This document shows positions 1 through 5,076 of a DNA stretch of 22,134 bases, piece by piece (position 1 is the first letter of the stretch; each line of letters starts with the position of its first letter). The notes beneath the pieces were generated by a model. The model was not told the origin of the DNA. It ran no database searches and saw only the letters and a list, made by a program, of their open reading frames with translations. The position numbers were made by a program, and so were the translations under genes. The DNA comes from a virus. The DNA lies in the IMG/VR virus record IMGVR_UViG_3300048919_000181, positions 1-22,134 of that record. One strand, given 5' to 3'.

Positions 1-117
1 CGGGTCAATCGTACAAAACGGATAGTTTGCAGACTCGGCACCTGCTTGTGTAATTGCGTTAAACAACGTAGATTTTCCGACGTTCGGAAGCCCTACTATC
101 CCAACAGAGAGAGACAT
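1..117 (-). CDS. ychF: YchF-type P-loop ATPase, N-terminal 39 codons (partial)
   Basis: Reading leftward from ATG at 117, the protein starts MSLSVGIVG and continues into the P-loop GLPNVGKST (residues 9-17) and the NYPFCTIDP segment, which are diagnostic of the Obg-related ribosome-associated ATPase YchF/OLA1. The gene runs off the left edge. AGGTGG lies 8 bases before the ATG. This is a conserved host housekeeping gene, so it marks the chromosome side of the prophage boundary. Family assignment is very secure despite the short piece, because the G1 motif and switch region are both visible. Confidence 0.93.
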   Translation of the reverse strand, partial: MSLSVGIVGLPNVGKSTLFNAITQAGAESANYPFCTIDP

Positions 118-136
118 TTATATTGCCACCTTTATA

Positions 137-165
137 TTTGTATTTAGTCAGAATTCATTCTACAA
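137..165 (-). promoter_or_regulatory. Candidate promoter for ychF
   Basis: On the minus strand TTGTAG (165-160) and TACAAA (142-137) are 17 bases apart, about 20 bases before the ychF start codon. Both hexamers are imperfect. The long terminator at 177-229 lies just upstream, which would insulate ychF and is consistent with a local promoter here. Confidence 0.35.
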
Positions 166-176
166 CATATCTCAAA

Positions 177-229
177 AATAATAAACGAGCGATGACGTAT
201 TGTTAAACGTTCACCGCTCGTTTATTATT
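177..229. terminator. Bidirectional hairpin terminator between small gene and ychF
   Basis: Positions 177-191 and 215-229 form a perfect 15-base-pair inverted repeat (inner arm AAACGAGCG) with a 23-base loop. It has A-rich sequence on one side and T-rich on the other, so it can act as an intrinsic terminator in either direction. It sits two bases beyond the stop codon of the minus-strand gene ending at 231 and isolates that gene from ychF. Confidence 0.8.
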
Positions 230-230
230 T

Positions 231-476
231 TCATGACATTCTCTTGAAATATAATGTTTCCACTACACCAAGTCTATACGTGTGTTCAACTACAGATTTA
301 GTGTGTGCAATGAAAATGCTCTCAATTTCAAAATTAAATTCAGCATCATTCATTTGTTTCTTTTTGTCCATAATATTCAGCAGGGCCTGATAATACTCAG
401 ATTCAGGATCAAGCTTGCATTCCGAAATTTCTTCTGACCTATGCTGTATAACGGGTTCTAGCCATTGCTCAATCAT
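231..476 (-). CDS. Small hypothetical acidic protein
   Basis: An 81-residue protein, rich in Glu, Asp and Lys, with no signal peptide, membrane segment or recognised motif. A GGGGG ribosome site lies 7 bases before the ATG, and the stop codon is followed at once by a strong hairpin, so it has the anatomy of a real gene. It diverges from the small HTH gene at 531, only 54 bases away. Function is unknown. It could belong to the prophage edge or to the host. Confidence 0.6.
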   Translation of the reverse strand: MIEQWLEPVIQHRSEEISECKLDPESEYYQALLNIMDKKKQMNDAEFNFEIESIFIAHTKSVVEHTYRLGVVETLYFKRMS

Positions 477-494
477 GATGATACCCCCTATAAT
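465..494 (+). promoter_or_regulatory. Candidate promoter for the small HTH gene
   Basis: TTGCTC (465-470), an 18-base spacer and a consensus TATAAT (489-494) point rightward. The predicted transcript start near 501 leaves room for the AGAGGTG ribosome site of the gene at 531. The -35 lies inside the 5' end of the divergent gene 231-476. Confidence 0.55.
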
Positions 495-530
495 GGAAAG
501 TGGAATAATTTAGGCAAGAGGTGTAGCTGG

Positions 531-740
531 ATGAATCCCTTACCAGGGAGAAGCCGTTTGCCCTACCTCTTGGCCCGTAAGAAAATGAAGCAAACCGATT
601 TAGCGGCTAAGTTGGGCTTGACTGATGGATTCATTTCTCAAGTCATAAGTGGAAAACGTTTCTTTTCTTATCCAACTGCCGCACATGCAGCCAAAATACT
701 GGGCTGTACTATGGAAGAACTTCACGAATGGGAAGACTAG
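531..740 (+). CDS. Small XRE/Cro-type helix-turn-helix regulator
   Basis: A 69-residue protein that is almost entirely one XRE helix-turn-helix domain: the QTDLAAKLGLTDGFISQVI segment gives the two helices and the turn, and ISGKR is the typical end of the recognition helix. The frame stays open upstream to 465, but I choose ATG 531 because AGAGGTG lies about 7 bases before it and the candidate promoter start is near 501. No sensing domain is present, so it is a Cro-like or antirepressor-like DNA-binding protein. It ends at a GC-rich terminator. Its target is unknown; the nearby intergenic region is an obvious candidate. Confidence 0.8.
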   Translation: MNPLPGRSRLPYLLARKKMKQTDLAAKLGLTDGFISQVISGKRFFSYPTAAHAAKILGCTMEELHEWED

Positions 741-785
741 GCGAACGGCGGAGGCGAAAGCCCCTCCCCGGTCGCTTGTTTACTT
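741..785 (+). terminator. GC-rich hairpin after the HTH gene
   Basis: Directly after the stop codon, 741-775 folds into a long imperfect stem (GCGA with TCGC outside, GGAGG with CCTCC inside, GCGAAAGC-like loop), followed by TTGTTTACTTT. This is a standard intrinsic terminator for the rightward gene at 531. It is far richer in GC than its surroundings. Confidence 0.7.
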
Positions 786-956
786 TAAGTAAAGAAAATA
801 CAGCGATCATCTCTTAATCCATAAATTACATTAAGTACTTATCTATATTAAATCCCATTATACCCCACTTGTAAATGAAAATTGGTGTCTCTGAGTTCGT
901 CCAAGGATTCAACAATATTCGACATGAATATGACACGGTTACGACATTATGCGACT
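786..956. other. Non-coding AT-rich spacer between two terminators
   Basis: This stretch lies between the terminator of the plus-strand HTH gene and that of the minus-strand agr-like operon. I see no gene with a ribosome site. A 27-codon open frame at 875-958 has no ribosome site and runs into the terminator. The region separates convergent units and is one of the possible places for the prophage attachment site. Confidence 0.4.
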
Positions 957-981
957 AAAAAAGAGCCGCTATTTGCGACCC
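957..981 (-). terminator. Intrinsic terminator of the agr-like operon
   Basis: Immediately after the LytTR gene's TAA (984-982) the minus strand reads GGGTCGC, a 5-base loop, GCGGCTC and then six T. All seven pairs can form, two of them G-T. The stem begins on the base after the stop codon, so the operon ends cleanly here. Confidence 0.85.
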
Positions 982-1353
982 TTATGTCAGTGCTACTCTT
1001 GGATTCATTGCAATAAGTTCTTCCATGAAGTGGTTGTATCTATGATTAACGATCTCGCACCGAATGGATTTTTTGGTGATCACCCTGTCGAAATATGCCT
1101 CTTTGTATATCTCATTCACCGAGACCACTTTTTCCGTATTAATAATCGTGGCTCTATCTACATGGAGAAATTTGTACCCCATATTATTCATGGCATTCAA
1201 CCAATATTTAACTGGGCCAGGTAAGTAATACGTACCTACAGTTGAATATATGACCGAGCGATCAATCGGACCATCCCACCTCATGAAGTAAATGGACTCC
1301 ATGTGTATGTCAAGAATTTTACCGCCTTCTGGTTTAGTTGTGACTGATAGCAT
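982..1353 (-). CDS. Stand-alone LytTR-domain DNA-binding regulator
   Basis: A 123-residue protein that is essentially one LytTR DNA-binding domain, the domain found at the C-terminus of AgrA. The typical core is visible: YKFLHVDRATIINTEKV (60-76), then VNEIYKEAYFD (79-89) and a C-terminal VNHRYNHFMEEL (102-113), matching the family's conserved S/NxRY...L end. There is no receiver domain, so it cannot accept phosphate from a kinase in the usual way. AGGAG lies 7 bases before the ATG and overlaps the stop codon of the AgrD-like gene, placing both on one transcript. It is the last gene before a strong terminator. I infer that it is the output of the kinase-less agr-like circuit. Confidence 0.85.
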   Translation of the reverse strand: MLSVTTKPEGGKILDIHMESIYFMRWDGPIDRSVIYSTVGTYYLPGPVKYWLNAMNNMGYKFLHVDRATIINTEKVVSVNEIYKEAYFDRVITKKSIRCEIVNHRYNHFMEELIAMNPRVALT

Positions 1354-1363
1354 GATACCACTC

Positions 1364-1489
1364 CTATTTTTTGAGCAATTCTTTTGGTGGCTTAGGGTTG
1401 GAAACCCAAGCTAAGCTTGCTGGAACCACCGAAATTTTAGCTATACCATTAAGCGCACTCGCTGCTACTGAATAAATCATAGCCTTCAT
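1364..1489 (-). CDS. agrD: AgrD-like cyclic lactone autoinducer precursor peptide
   Basis: A 41-residue peptide: an N-terminal amphipathic part (MKAMIYSVAASALNGIAK), a central PASLAWV and a charged tail SNPKPPKELLKK. Aligning the PPKEL tail with the VPKEL tail of S. aureus AgrD puts Ser25 on the ring-forming cysteine and Val29 on the cleavage residue. The predicted signal ring is therefore Ser-Leu-Ala-Trp-Val closed as a lactone rather than a thiolactone. The ribosome site AGGAGGTG lies inside the end of agrB, whose TAA is one base from this ATG, and the next gene's ribosome site overlaps this gene's TAG. Gene order and spacing are typical of agrBD. The length of the exocyclic tail cannot be read from sequence. 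Confidence 0.85.
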   Translation of the reverse strand: MKAMIYSVAASALNGIAKISVVPASLAWVSNPKPPKELLKK

Positions 1490-1490
1490 G

Positions 1491-2024
1491 TTATTTTTCA
1501 CCTCCTTTATGAAATACATATGCTGCCAACATCAGACCCTGCATAAAGAATGCTATTGCAACAAATGTCGATTCAAACCAAAAATTAGAAGCTATGATAA
1601 CAATTCCAGATATCTTTAATATCGGATAAAATTTCTCAGGTATTATAGTTTGGTCTTCAATTCCTGCTGGCGCAAAAATAAGTACGAAAATCAACGCAAA
1701 TAATGTTAATAATGTCGTTGCAAAATGTCCAATCGATACCAATGATAACACTGTAGCCACACCAGCCGTAGCCACCGCGCACCAAGTGCTAGATTCCAAG
1801 TGTAGCCCGCCCGTTAGCTGCCTGAGGATAGCAAAAGAGAAAAGTAGTATTGCCGCCTCTTTTCCTTGTCCAGTAAAAAACGAACCTAAGATGCTTAAAC
1901 CTATAACTGTTATGAAATTAAGTGAAATAATGAGTGAATGATTAAGGTTTTCTATGGGTGCAGGGTGATCAGGAGTAACAGATTTTATATGTTTGGCAAT
2001 ACGCCAAGCCAGTGCCTCTATCAA
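1491..2024 (-). CDS. agrB: AgrB-like membrane endopeptidase (autoinducer processing)
   Basis: A 177-residue polytopic membrane protein of the accessory gene regulator B family, which cleaves the AgrD C-terminus and closes the signal ring. The catalytic pair is present in the usual context RQLTGGLHLESSTWC: His75 and Cys82, seven residues apart, as in S. aureus AgrB His77/Cys84. Five or six hydrophobic helices follow. The start is TTG at 2024, the only in-frame start that keeps the N-terminal helix, and it overlaps the upstream gene's TGA (TTGA), suggesting translational coupling. The ribosome site is weak. AgrD follows after one base. Confidence 0.92.
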   Translation of the reverse strand: MIEALAWRIAKHIKSVTPDHPAPIENLNHSLIISLNFITVIGLSILGSFFTGQGKEAAILLFSFAILRQLTGGLHLESSTWCAVATAGVATVLSLVSIGHFATTLLTLFALIFVLIFAPAGIEDQTIIPEKFYPILKISGIVIIASNFWFESTFVAIAFFMQGLMLAAYVFHKGGEK

Positions 2025-2647
2025 TACTCTTCTCTCTCTTTCTTAATGGCGTAATATAGGATCATAGCAACAGCTAAAGCCATATGTACGATCACTAACA
2101 ATTTGTTGTTGAGGTAAAACATTATAGTAGAAACGATGAGTGACAATACAATAAATATCGCTACTCCAATGTGTTCCCATTTTAATCTAAACTTTTCAAA
2201 ATCGGCTGTGAATCCGATCTTGAATTTCAGCAAAAAATAAGTAGTACCCAAAGCAACTATGCTCGTTACTGCTTGTAAGGCCGATCCCTCAGCTGATGTT
2301 GCTAGTGAAGTAGTGTCGACTCCACGAAAAAAGGTGAATAAGATAGCTGTTTGAACAACTGTGTAGCTAAATGTACCCAGAATAGCAATTATAGACGACC
2401 ACATAACCGGAACCTTCACTACCGTAGTAATAAGCAAAATATAGAGCATTGTACTTATGGCTGGAGCCAGCGGCGCCATGTATGTTTCTTCCCGCATTAG
2501 ATAACTCTGAAAATTCATAAGCAGACTCATAAAAAGACCAGCCCAGATGAATCTCTTCACTTTTATTCTAAAGATTGCAAGCATCAGGGCAAAGGCTGAC
2601 ATCGTTTCCAACGTTGAAAAAAGTAGAAACCGGACAGGCTCCCACAT
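2021..2647 (-). CDS. AgrC-like membrane sensor lacking a kinase domain
   Basis: A 208-residue integral membrane protein with about seven hydrophobic segments (roughly 5-26, 31-49, 57-76, 80-104, 118-136, 154-175 and 177-199 from ATG 2647). Its length and topology resemble the N-terminal peptide-sensing half of AgrC-type receptors. It ends ten residues after the last helix (IKKEREEY), where AgrC proteins continue into a coiled coil and a GHKL ATPase. The stop codon overlaps the agrB start, so no kinase is encoded downstream. I choose ATG 2647 because AAGGAG lies 9 bases before it; a GTG at 2665 has no ribosome site. I infer a receptor or an inhibitor that acts directly on the LytTR protein. 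AgrC kinship rests on topology and context, not on an alignment. Confidence 0.7.
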   Translation of the reverse strand: MWEPVRFLLFSTLETMSAFALMLAIFRIKVKRFIWAGLFMSLLMNFQSYLMREETYMAPLAPAISTMLYILLITTVVKVPVMWSSIIAILGTFSYTVVQTAILFTFFRGVDTTSLATSAEGSALQAVTSIVALGTTYFLLKFKIGFTADFEKFRLKWEHIGVAIFIVLSLIVSTIMFYLNNKLLVIVHMALAVAMILYYAIKKEREEY

Positions 2648-2670
2648 CACACATTTCTCCTTCACTTATC

Positions 2671-2694
2671 AATTAAATTAACTATTTAATTATA
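2671..2694 (-). promoter_or_regulatory. Promoter -10 and overlapping AT-rich palindrome before the agr-like operon
   Basis: On the minus strand a consensus TATAAT (2694-2689) lies about 40 bases before the sensor gene. No good -35 exists at 16-18 bases (TATGGA is the nearest), which suggests an activator-dependent promoter. A palindrome with perfect 8-base arms, AATTAAAT (2671-2678) and ATTTAATT (2684-2691), overlaps the -10 and the likely start region and could be an operator. I found no convincing pair of LytTR-type direct repeats upstream. Confidence 0.5.
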
Positions 2695-2735
2695 GTGTAA
2701 GGAGTGGCAATTCCATAGCCAAAATAATACAAAAG

Positions 2736-3068
2736 TTATACAGATGCAGACATTATTTCAGATAACTTGATCCATTGGCACTCTTCATCTAACATCAACT
2801 TAACTCGGCGTGTAGTGACATCTAGTCCAACCACAACACCAGATACCAGTTCATCATTGAATGGGTTGAATATCACCAGATCGACTGTACTGTTGTTACT
2901 GTATGACTCACCCAATACTTCACTGATCCGCTGTATCTCCTGCTCATCTAATTCCGGTTTCACACGTCTTTTCTGCTCCTGGATGTGAGTCAGCCAGGCT
3001 TCTCTATGTTCAGGCAATATCATCCGCGAAGACTCAAACAATCCGTTTCCCGATAACTTGATGCTCAT
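2736..3068 (-). CDS. YolD-like family protein
   Basis: A 110-residue protein with the YolD-family layout: LSGNGLFESSRMILPEHREA near the N-terminus, a PELDEQEIQ helix start near residue 39, and a C-terminal small beta domain ending QWIKLSEIMSA. In Bacillus and Paenibacillus, YolD-like genes often sit beside Y-family polymerase genes of the UvrX type and belong to the SOS response. Here the partner is the winged-helix-like gene 12 bases upstream, under a promoter with a LexA box. AGGAGGGG precedes the ATG. No terminator is visible between this gene and the agr-like operon. Confidence 0.85.
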   Translation of the reverse strand: MSIKLSGNGLFESSRMILPEHREAWLTHIQEQKRRVKPELDEQEIQRISEVLGESYSNNSTVDLVIFNPFNDELVSGVVVGLDVTTRRVKLMLDEECQWIKLSEIMSASV

Positions 3069-3080
3069 AATAACCCCTCC

Positions 3081-3365
3081 TTAGTATTCGGTCCAGTAAT
3101 CTGTATTACCAAGCTGTGGTGAACGATCCACCTTAGGACGTTCCCCTTCGCGCTCCCATCCCTCCAGGATGACGATATTAGCCGTGTTCGACTTATCCTC
3201 CCAATGAATGTATCTCTCGGCTATAAGAACGTCCAGAGCAGCCATAACGTCCGGTTTATGCTTACCTGTCTTAACCGTCAACTCATGCACAGTTGGCAAT
3301 CTCCTGCGCCCACCTTTGTAGTTATATAAGATGCGTAGCACCTTGCGTTGGAAATCCGTTAGCAT
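3081..3365 (-). CDS. Small winged-helix-like DNA-binding protein
   Basis: A 94-residue protein whose first 65 residues look like a winged helix: LTDFQRKVLRILYNYKG, then LPTVHELTVKTGKHKPDVMAALDVL (helix-turn-helix) and a strand IHWEDKSNTANIVIL. The opening resembles the N-terminal domain of LexA in layout, but no peptidase domain follows. GAGGTGATATC precedes the ATG. It is the first gene of an apparent SOS-controlled unit with the YolD-like gene. The DNA-binding role is inferred from fold-like pattern only. Confidence 0.65.
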   Translation of the reverse strand: MLTDFQRKVLRILYNYKGGRRRLPTVHELTVKTGKHKPDVMAALDVLIAERYIHWEDKSNTANIVILEGWEREGERPKVDRSPQLGNTDYWTEY

Positions 3366-3382
3366 GATATCACCTCGTGATT

Positions 3383-3412
3383 ATTATATGCGAACATACG
3401 TTCTTTAAGCAA
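3383..3412 (-). promoter_or_regulatory. SOS-type promoter with LexA box in its spacer
   Basis: On the minus strand TTGCTT (3412-3407) and a consensus TATAAT (3388-3383) are 18 bases apart. The spacer holds CGAACATACGTTCT (plus strand 3391-3404), which matches the Gram-positive LexA/DinR operator core GAAC-N4-GTTC exactly. LexA bound here would block RNA polymerase. The promoter drives the winged-helix and YolD-like genes, and perhaps the agr-like operon by read-through. Confidence 0.85.
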
Positions 3413-3415
3413 CAG

Positions 3416-3441
3416 TAAAAATACCCAGTCCGTAGACTGAG
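3416..3441 (-). terminator. Intrinsic terminator after the coiled-coil gene
   Basis: On the minus strand CTCAGTC (3441-3435), a TACG loop and GACTGGG (3430-3424) form a 7-pair stem with one G-T pair, followed by TATTTTTA. It ends the transcript from the genes at 4396-3508 just before the LexA-controlled promoter. Confidence 0.75.
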
Positions 3442-3507
3442 CATTGAATAGTAGCACTCATGGGAGAGAGAGTATTATCATCATCCCCACTTTGGGCAAA
3501 TTTATTC

Positions 3508-3960
3508 TTATTTGATCCCGTATATAACAGCTACAACCATAGCTGCTACGCCTAGTATTATTGAAACAGTTAGCGCTATAACTGTGTTCCTTGTTGTTCG
3601 TGATTCGTCCCTTACATCTTGGAAGTCGGAACGTAGATCGTTCTTCATATCATTGATCGCTGACATCAATCGTTCTTCACGCTCTTTAGACTCCTGTCTC
3701 CAGCGATCGTCTTGAGCTTTCATTTCTTCGCGATATCTATTTTCACGTTCTTTTACATCGTTATGATATCTAGCTTCCCGTTCTCGGGAGTCCTTATCCA
3801 TCCGTTCGAGGATCATTTTGGTACCATCATCCACACTATCACCCCTATCTTGATTATCATATGTTGCTGCAACTTCACTACGTGATTCAAAATTAATTAA
3901 AGACAGATGGCGATGGTCTTTTGTTGCTGTATTCTTGTGAAAACTACCCATTCTCTTCAC
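3508..3960 (-). CDS. Tail-anchored coiled-coil protein (XhlA-like topology)
   Basis: A 150-residue protein with a polar N-terminus, a long charged coiled coil (about residues 50-120, repeats of the REREARY/KEREERL type) and one C-terminal membrane helix (about 125-147). This is the topology of the PBSX lysis modulator XhlA, but I see no specific XhlA motif. The GTG at 3960 overlaps the upstream gene by 17 bases; ATG 3951, preceded by GGTGAAG, is an equally likely start. The EREERLM segment also occurs in the BhlA-like holin gene 7570-7935. It may be a lysis helper or another membrane-tethered protein. Confidence 0.6.
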   Translation of the reverse strand: MKRMGSFHKNTATKDHRHLSLINFESRSEVAATYDNQDRGDSVDDGTKMILERMDKDSREREARYHNDVKERENRYREEMKAQDDRWRQESKEREERLMSAINDMKNDLRSDFQDVRDESRTTRNTVIALTVSIILGVAAMVVAVIYGIK

Positions 3961-4396
3961 CAGATATCGCCGTTACATAAAAGAAACTCTCTGCAATTGT
4001 TTTTTCTTCAGAAATCACTTTAATAATATGCATGCCTGGTTTAATAACTTCTAATCCCTCTTCTGAAATCAGCGTTATTTCAGCCGCAACTGCTGCATCA
4101 ACTCTTGTTCCATCCTCTTCAAAGAGATCTGGACTATCAAAATGAAGTGCCTTCACATCCGTTTCATTCATCATCTTTTTCTCTGGATCGAAAATAGCCA
4201 TTCTTAAATCTGTCATTTCTGCATTGTCGAACAAAATACCAATTGAAACTGAAAAATCAAGCTTATTTGGCAAAACTAAGTGCCTCTTTACAAAAGGGTT
4301 GACCAATATAGCCGTGTCTTTTGAAGTGTGGGCCAACTCTTCGGATGGAACTATGTACGATATTCTTATCATTAATCTCACCGCATTAATCTCCAT
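3944..4396 (-). CDS. Hypothetical protein, beta-rich
   Basis: Up to 150 residues; predominantly predicted strands (ISYIVPSEEL, LDFSVSIGILF, DLRMAIFDP, AEITLISEEGLEVIKPGMHIIKVISEE), suggesting a small beta-sandwich. The start is uncertain: ATG 4396 has no clear ribosome site, whereas GTG 4381 (behind GGAG) and ATG 4372 (behind GGTGAG) do. It overlaps the coiled-coil gene and shares its terminator. I do not recognise a function. Similar short proteins of unknown function occur in Gram-positive genomes and phages. Confidence 0.55.
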   Translation of the reverse strand: MEINAVRLMIRISYIVPSEELAHTSKDTAILVNPFVKRHLVLPNKLDFSVSIGILFDNAEMTDLRMAIFDPEKKMMNETDVKALHFDSPDLFEEDGTRVDAAVAAEITLISEEGLEVIKPGMHIIKVISEEKTIAESFFYVTAISGEENG

Positions 4397-4465
4397 CGGC
4401 TGGAGGACTTGCTGTTATATTCTGTAACTTCATTTTACGCTACATGAACAAATTTGGATATAGTT

Positions 4466-4489
4466 AAAAGCCGCTCACTCTGATGCGGC
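4466..4489 (-). terminator. Terminator overlapping the stop codon of the HTH repressor
   Basis: On the minus strand GCCGC (4489-4485) and GCGGC (4474-4470) form a stem around a 10-base loop that contains the TGA stop, followed by TTTT. It is short, but well placed to end the repressor transcript. Confidence 0.6.
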
Positions 4490-4696
4490 CTCTTCATCAT
4501 TCACATAAACAATCAGATCACCTGGAGTAACTCCAAGTCGTTTACAAAGCTTGTCCAACATATCCCGAGGGTACCGCTCCATGGAATCATTGAATAATTT
4601 ACGCATCGTTTCATAATGGCAATCTGTATCTCTTGCCAATTCCCTAATCGAGATACCTTGTTCTTCTGCTATTTCAGCTAAACGAGATTTGATCAT
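4475..4696 (-). CDS. Cro/C1-type HTH repressor of the accessory cluster
   Basis: A 73-residue protein that is one XRE domain: MIKSRLAEIAEEQGISIREL, then ARDTDCHYETMRKLF as recognition region and LCKRLGVTPGDLIVY as closing helices. I choose ATG 4696 because GGAGG lies 7 bases before it, rather than an in-frame start at 4726. It is transcribed from a TTGACA promoter back to back with that of the divergent cluster at 4825, with three related operator-like sites between. I infer that it represses both its own gene and the cluster. Confidence 0.85.
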   Translation of the reverse strand: MIKSRLAEIAEEQGISIRELARDTDCHYETMRKLFNDSMERYPRDMLDKLCKRLGVTPGDLIVYVNDEEAASE

Positions 4697-4716
4697 GGAC
4701 AACCCTCCTAAGATCC

Positions 4717-4745
4717 AAGTTAGCACGACTACTTAAAGATGTCAA
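4717..4745 (-). promoter_or_regulatory. Leftward promoter of the HTH repressor
   Basis: TTGACA (4745-4740) and TAACTT (4722-4717) on the minus strand are 17 bases apart. The -35 and the first half of the spacer coincide with operator-like site O1 (4727-4744), so binding there would shut the promoter. Confidence 0.75.
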
Positions 4746-4812
4746 TTTACTGTTGACTATTTAAAATAGCCGTGTTATTCTTTGATCAACAAGTGACTAC
4801 TTTAAAATGTCA
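4727..4812. promoter_or_regulatory. Three operator-like repeats O1, O2, O3
   Basis: O1 (4727-4744, GACTACTTAAAGATGTCA) and O3 (4795-4812, GACTACTTTAAAATGTCA) match at 16 of 18 positions. O2 (4755-4771) shares the GACTA start and holds the perfect odd palindrome CTATTTAAAATAG (4757-4769). The sites are near-palindromic, with TGAC outer half-sites. O1 covers the leftward -35, O2 the rightward -35 and spacer, and O3 lies between the rightward -10 and the ribosome site. The arrangement resembles a compact repressor switch. Confidence 0.75.
4753..4781 (+). promoter_or_regulatory. Rightward promoter of the accessory gene cluster
   Basis: TTGACT (4753-4758), a 17-base spacer and TATTCT (4776-4781). 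Operator-like site O2 overlaps the -35 and spacer, and O3 overlaps the early transcribed region. It drives the six-gene cluster 4825-6508. Confidence 0.75.
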
Positions 4813-4824
4813 GGAGGAGTTAAA

Positions 4825-5076
4825 ATGTTCCCTTATCACGCACGAATGGCTGAGTTATGGTCCGCAAACAAGAAGCGTCCGCTATCTGAGGATGAACTGA
4901 TTGAGTTGGATCAATGCATGGCCCTTAATGCCAAGCATTGTTGGCACTTGGCCCGTTTGCAAAACGAATCTCTGATGGCATCCATGACAGATGATGTGGA
5001 GTGGCAGCATGTAACATGTGCTCGTCTGGAAGAATTGCAGCATACAGGCAAAGTGACTTACGGTGATGCATTATGA
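4825..5076 (+). CDS. Small hypothetical phage/Paenibacillus protein
   Basis: An 83-residue, mostly helical protein (MFPYHARMAELWSANKKRPL, then DECMALNAKHCWHLARLQNE-like and WQHVTCARLEEL helices). The ATG at 4825 has AGGAGG 7 bases upstream, whereas the in-frame ATG at 4807 lies within operator O3. Proteins with this 'HxRMAELW...LNAxxxWxLARLxNxSLxAxM' look recur in Paenibacillus prophages, but no function is known to me. It is the first gene of the cluster and overlaps the next one by ATGA. Confidence 0.75.
   Translation: MFPYHARMAELWSANKKRPLSEDELIELDQCMALNAKHCWHLARLQNESLMASMTDDVEWQHVTCARLEELQHTGKVTYGDAL

Noticed and set aside
490-517. Leftward promoter-like pair TTGCCT / CATTAT before the gene 231-476
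   Set aside because: The predicted transcript start near 483 would leave out most of that gene's ribosome site, so this is not a useful promoter.
875-958. 27-codon plus-strand frame (MKIGVSEFVQGFNNI and on)
   Set aside because: No ribosome site, very short, and ends inside the terminator of the convergent operon. It may be a gene remnant, but support is too thin.
949-1224. Plus-strand open frame of 91 codons opposite the LytTR gene
   Set aside because: It lacks a ribosome site and lies antisense to a gene with clear domain, ribosome site and terminator.
2695-2770. LytTR-type direct repeats upstream of the agr-like operon
   Set aside because: I compared candidates by eye with the AgrA-type pattern; none matched in two properly spaced copies.
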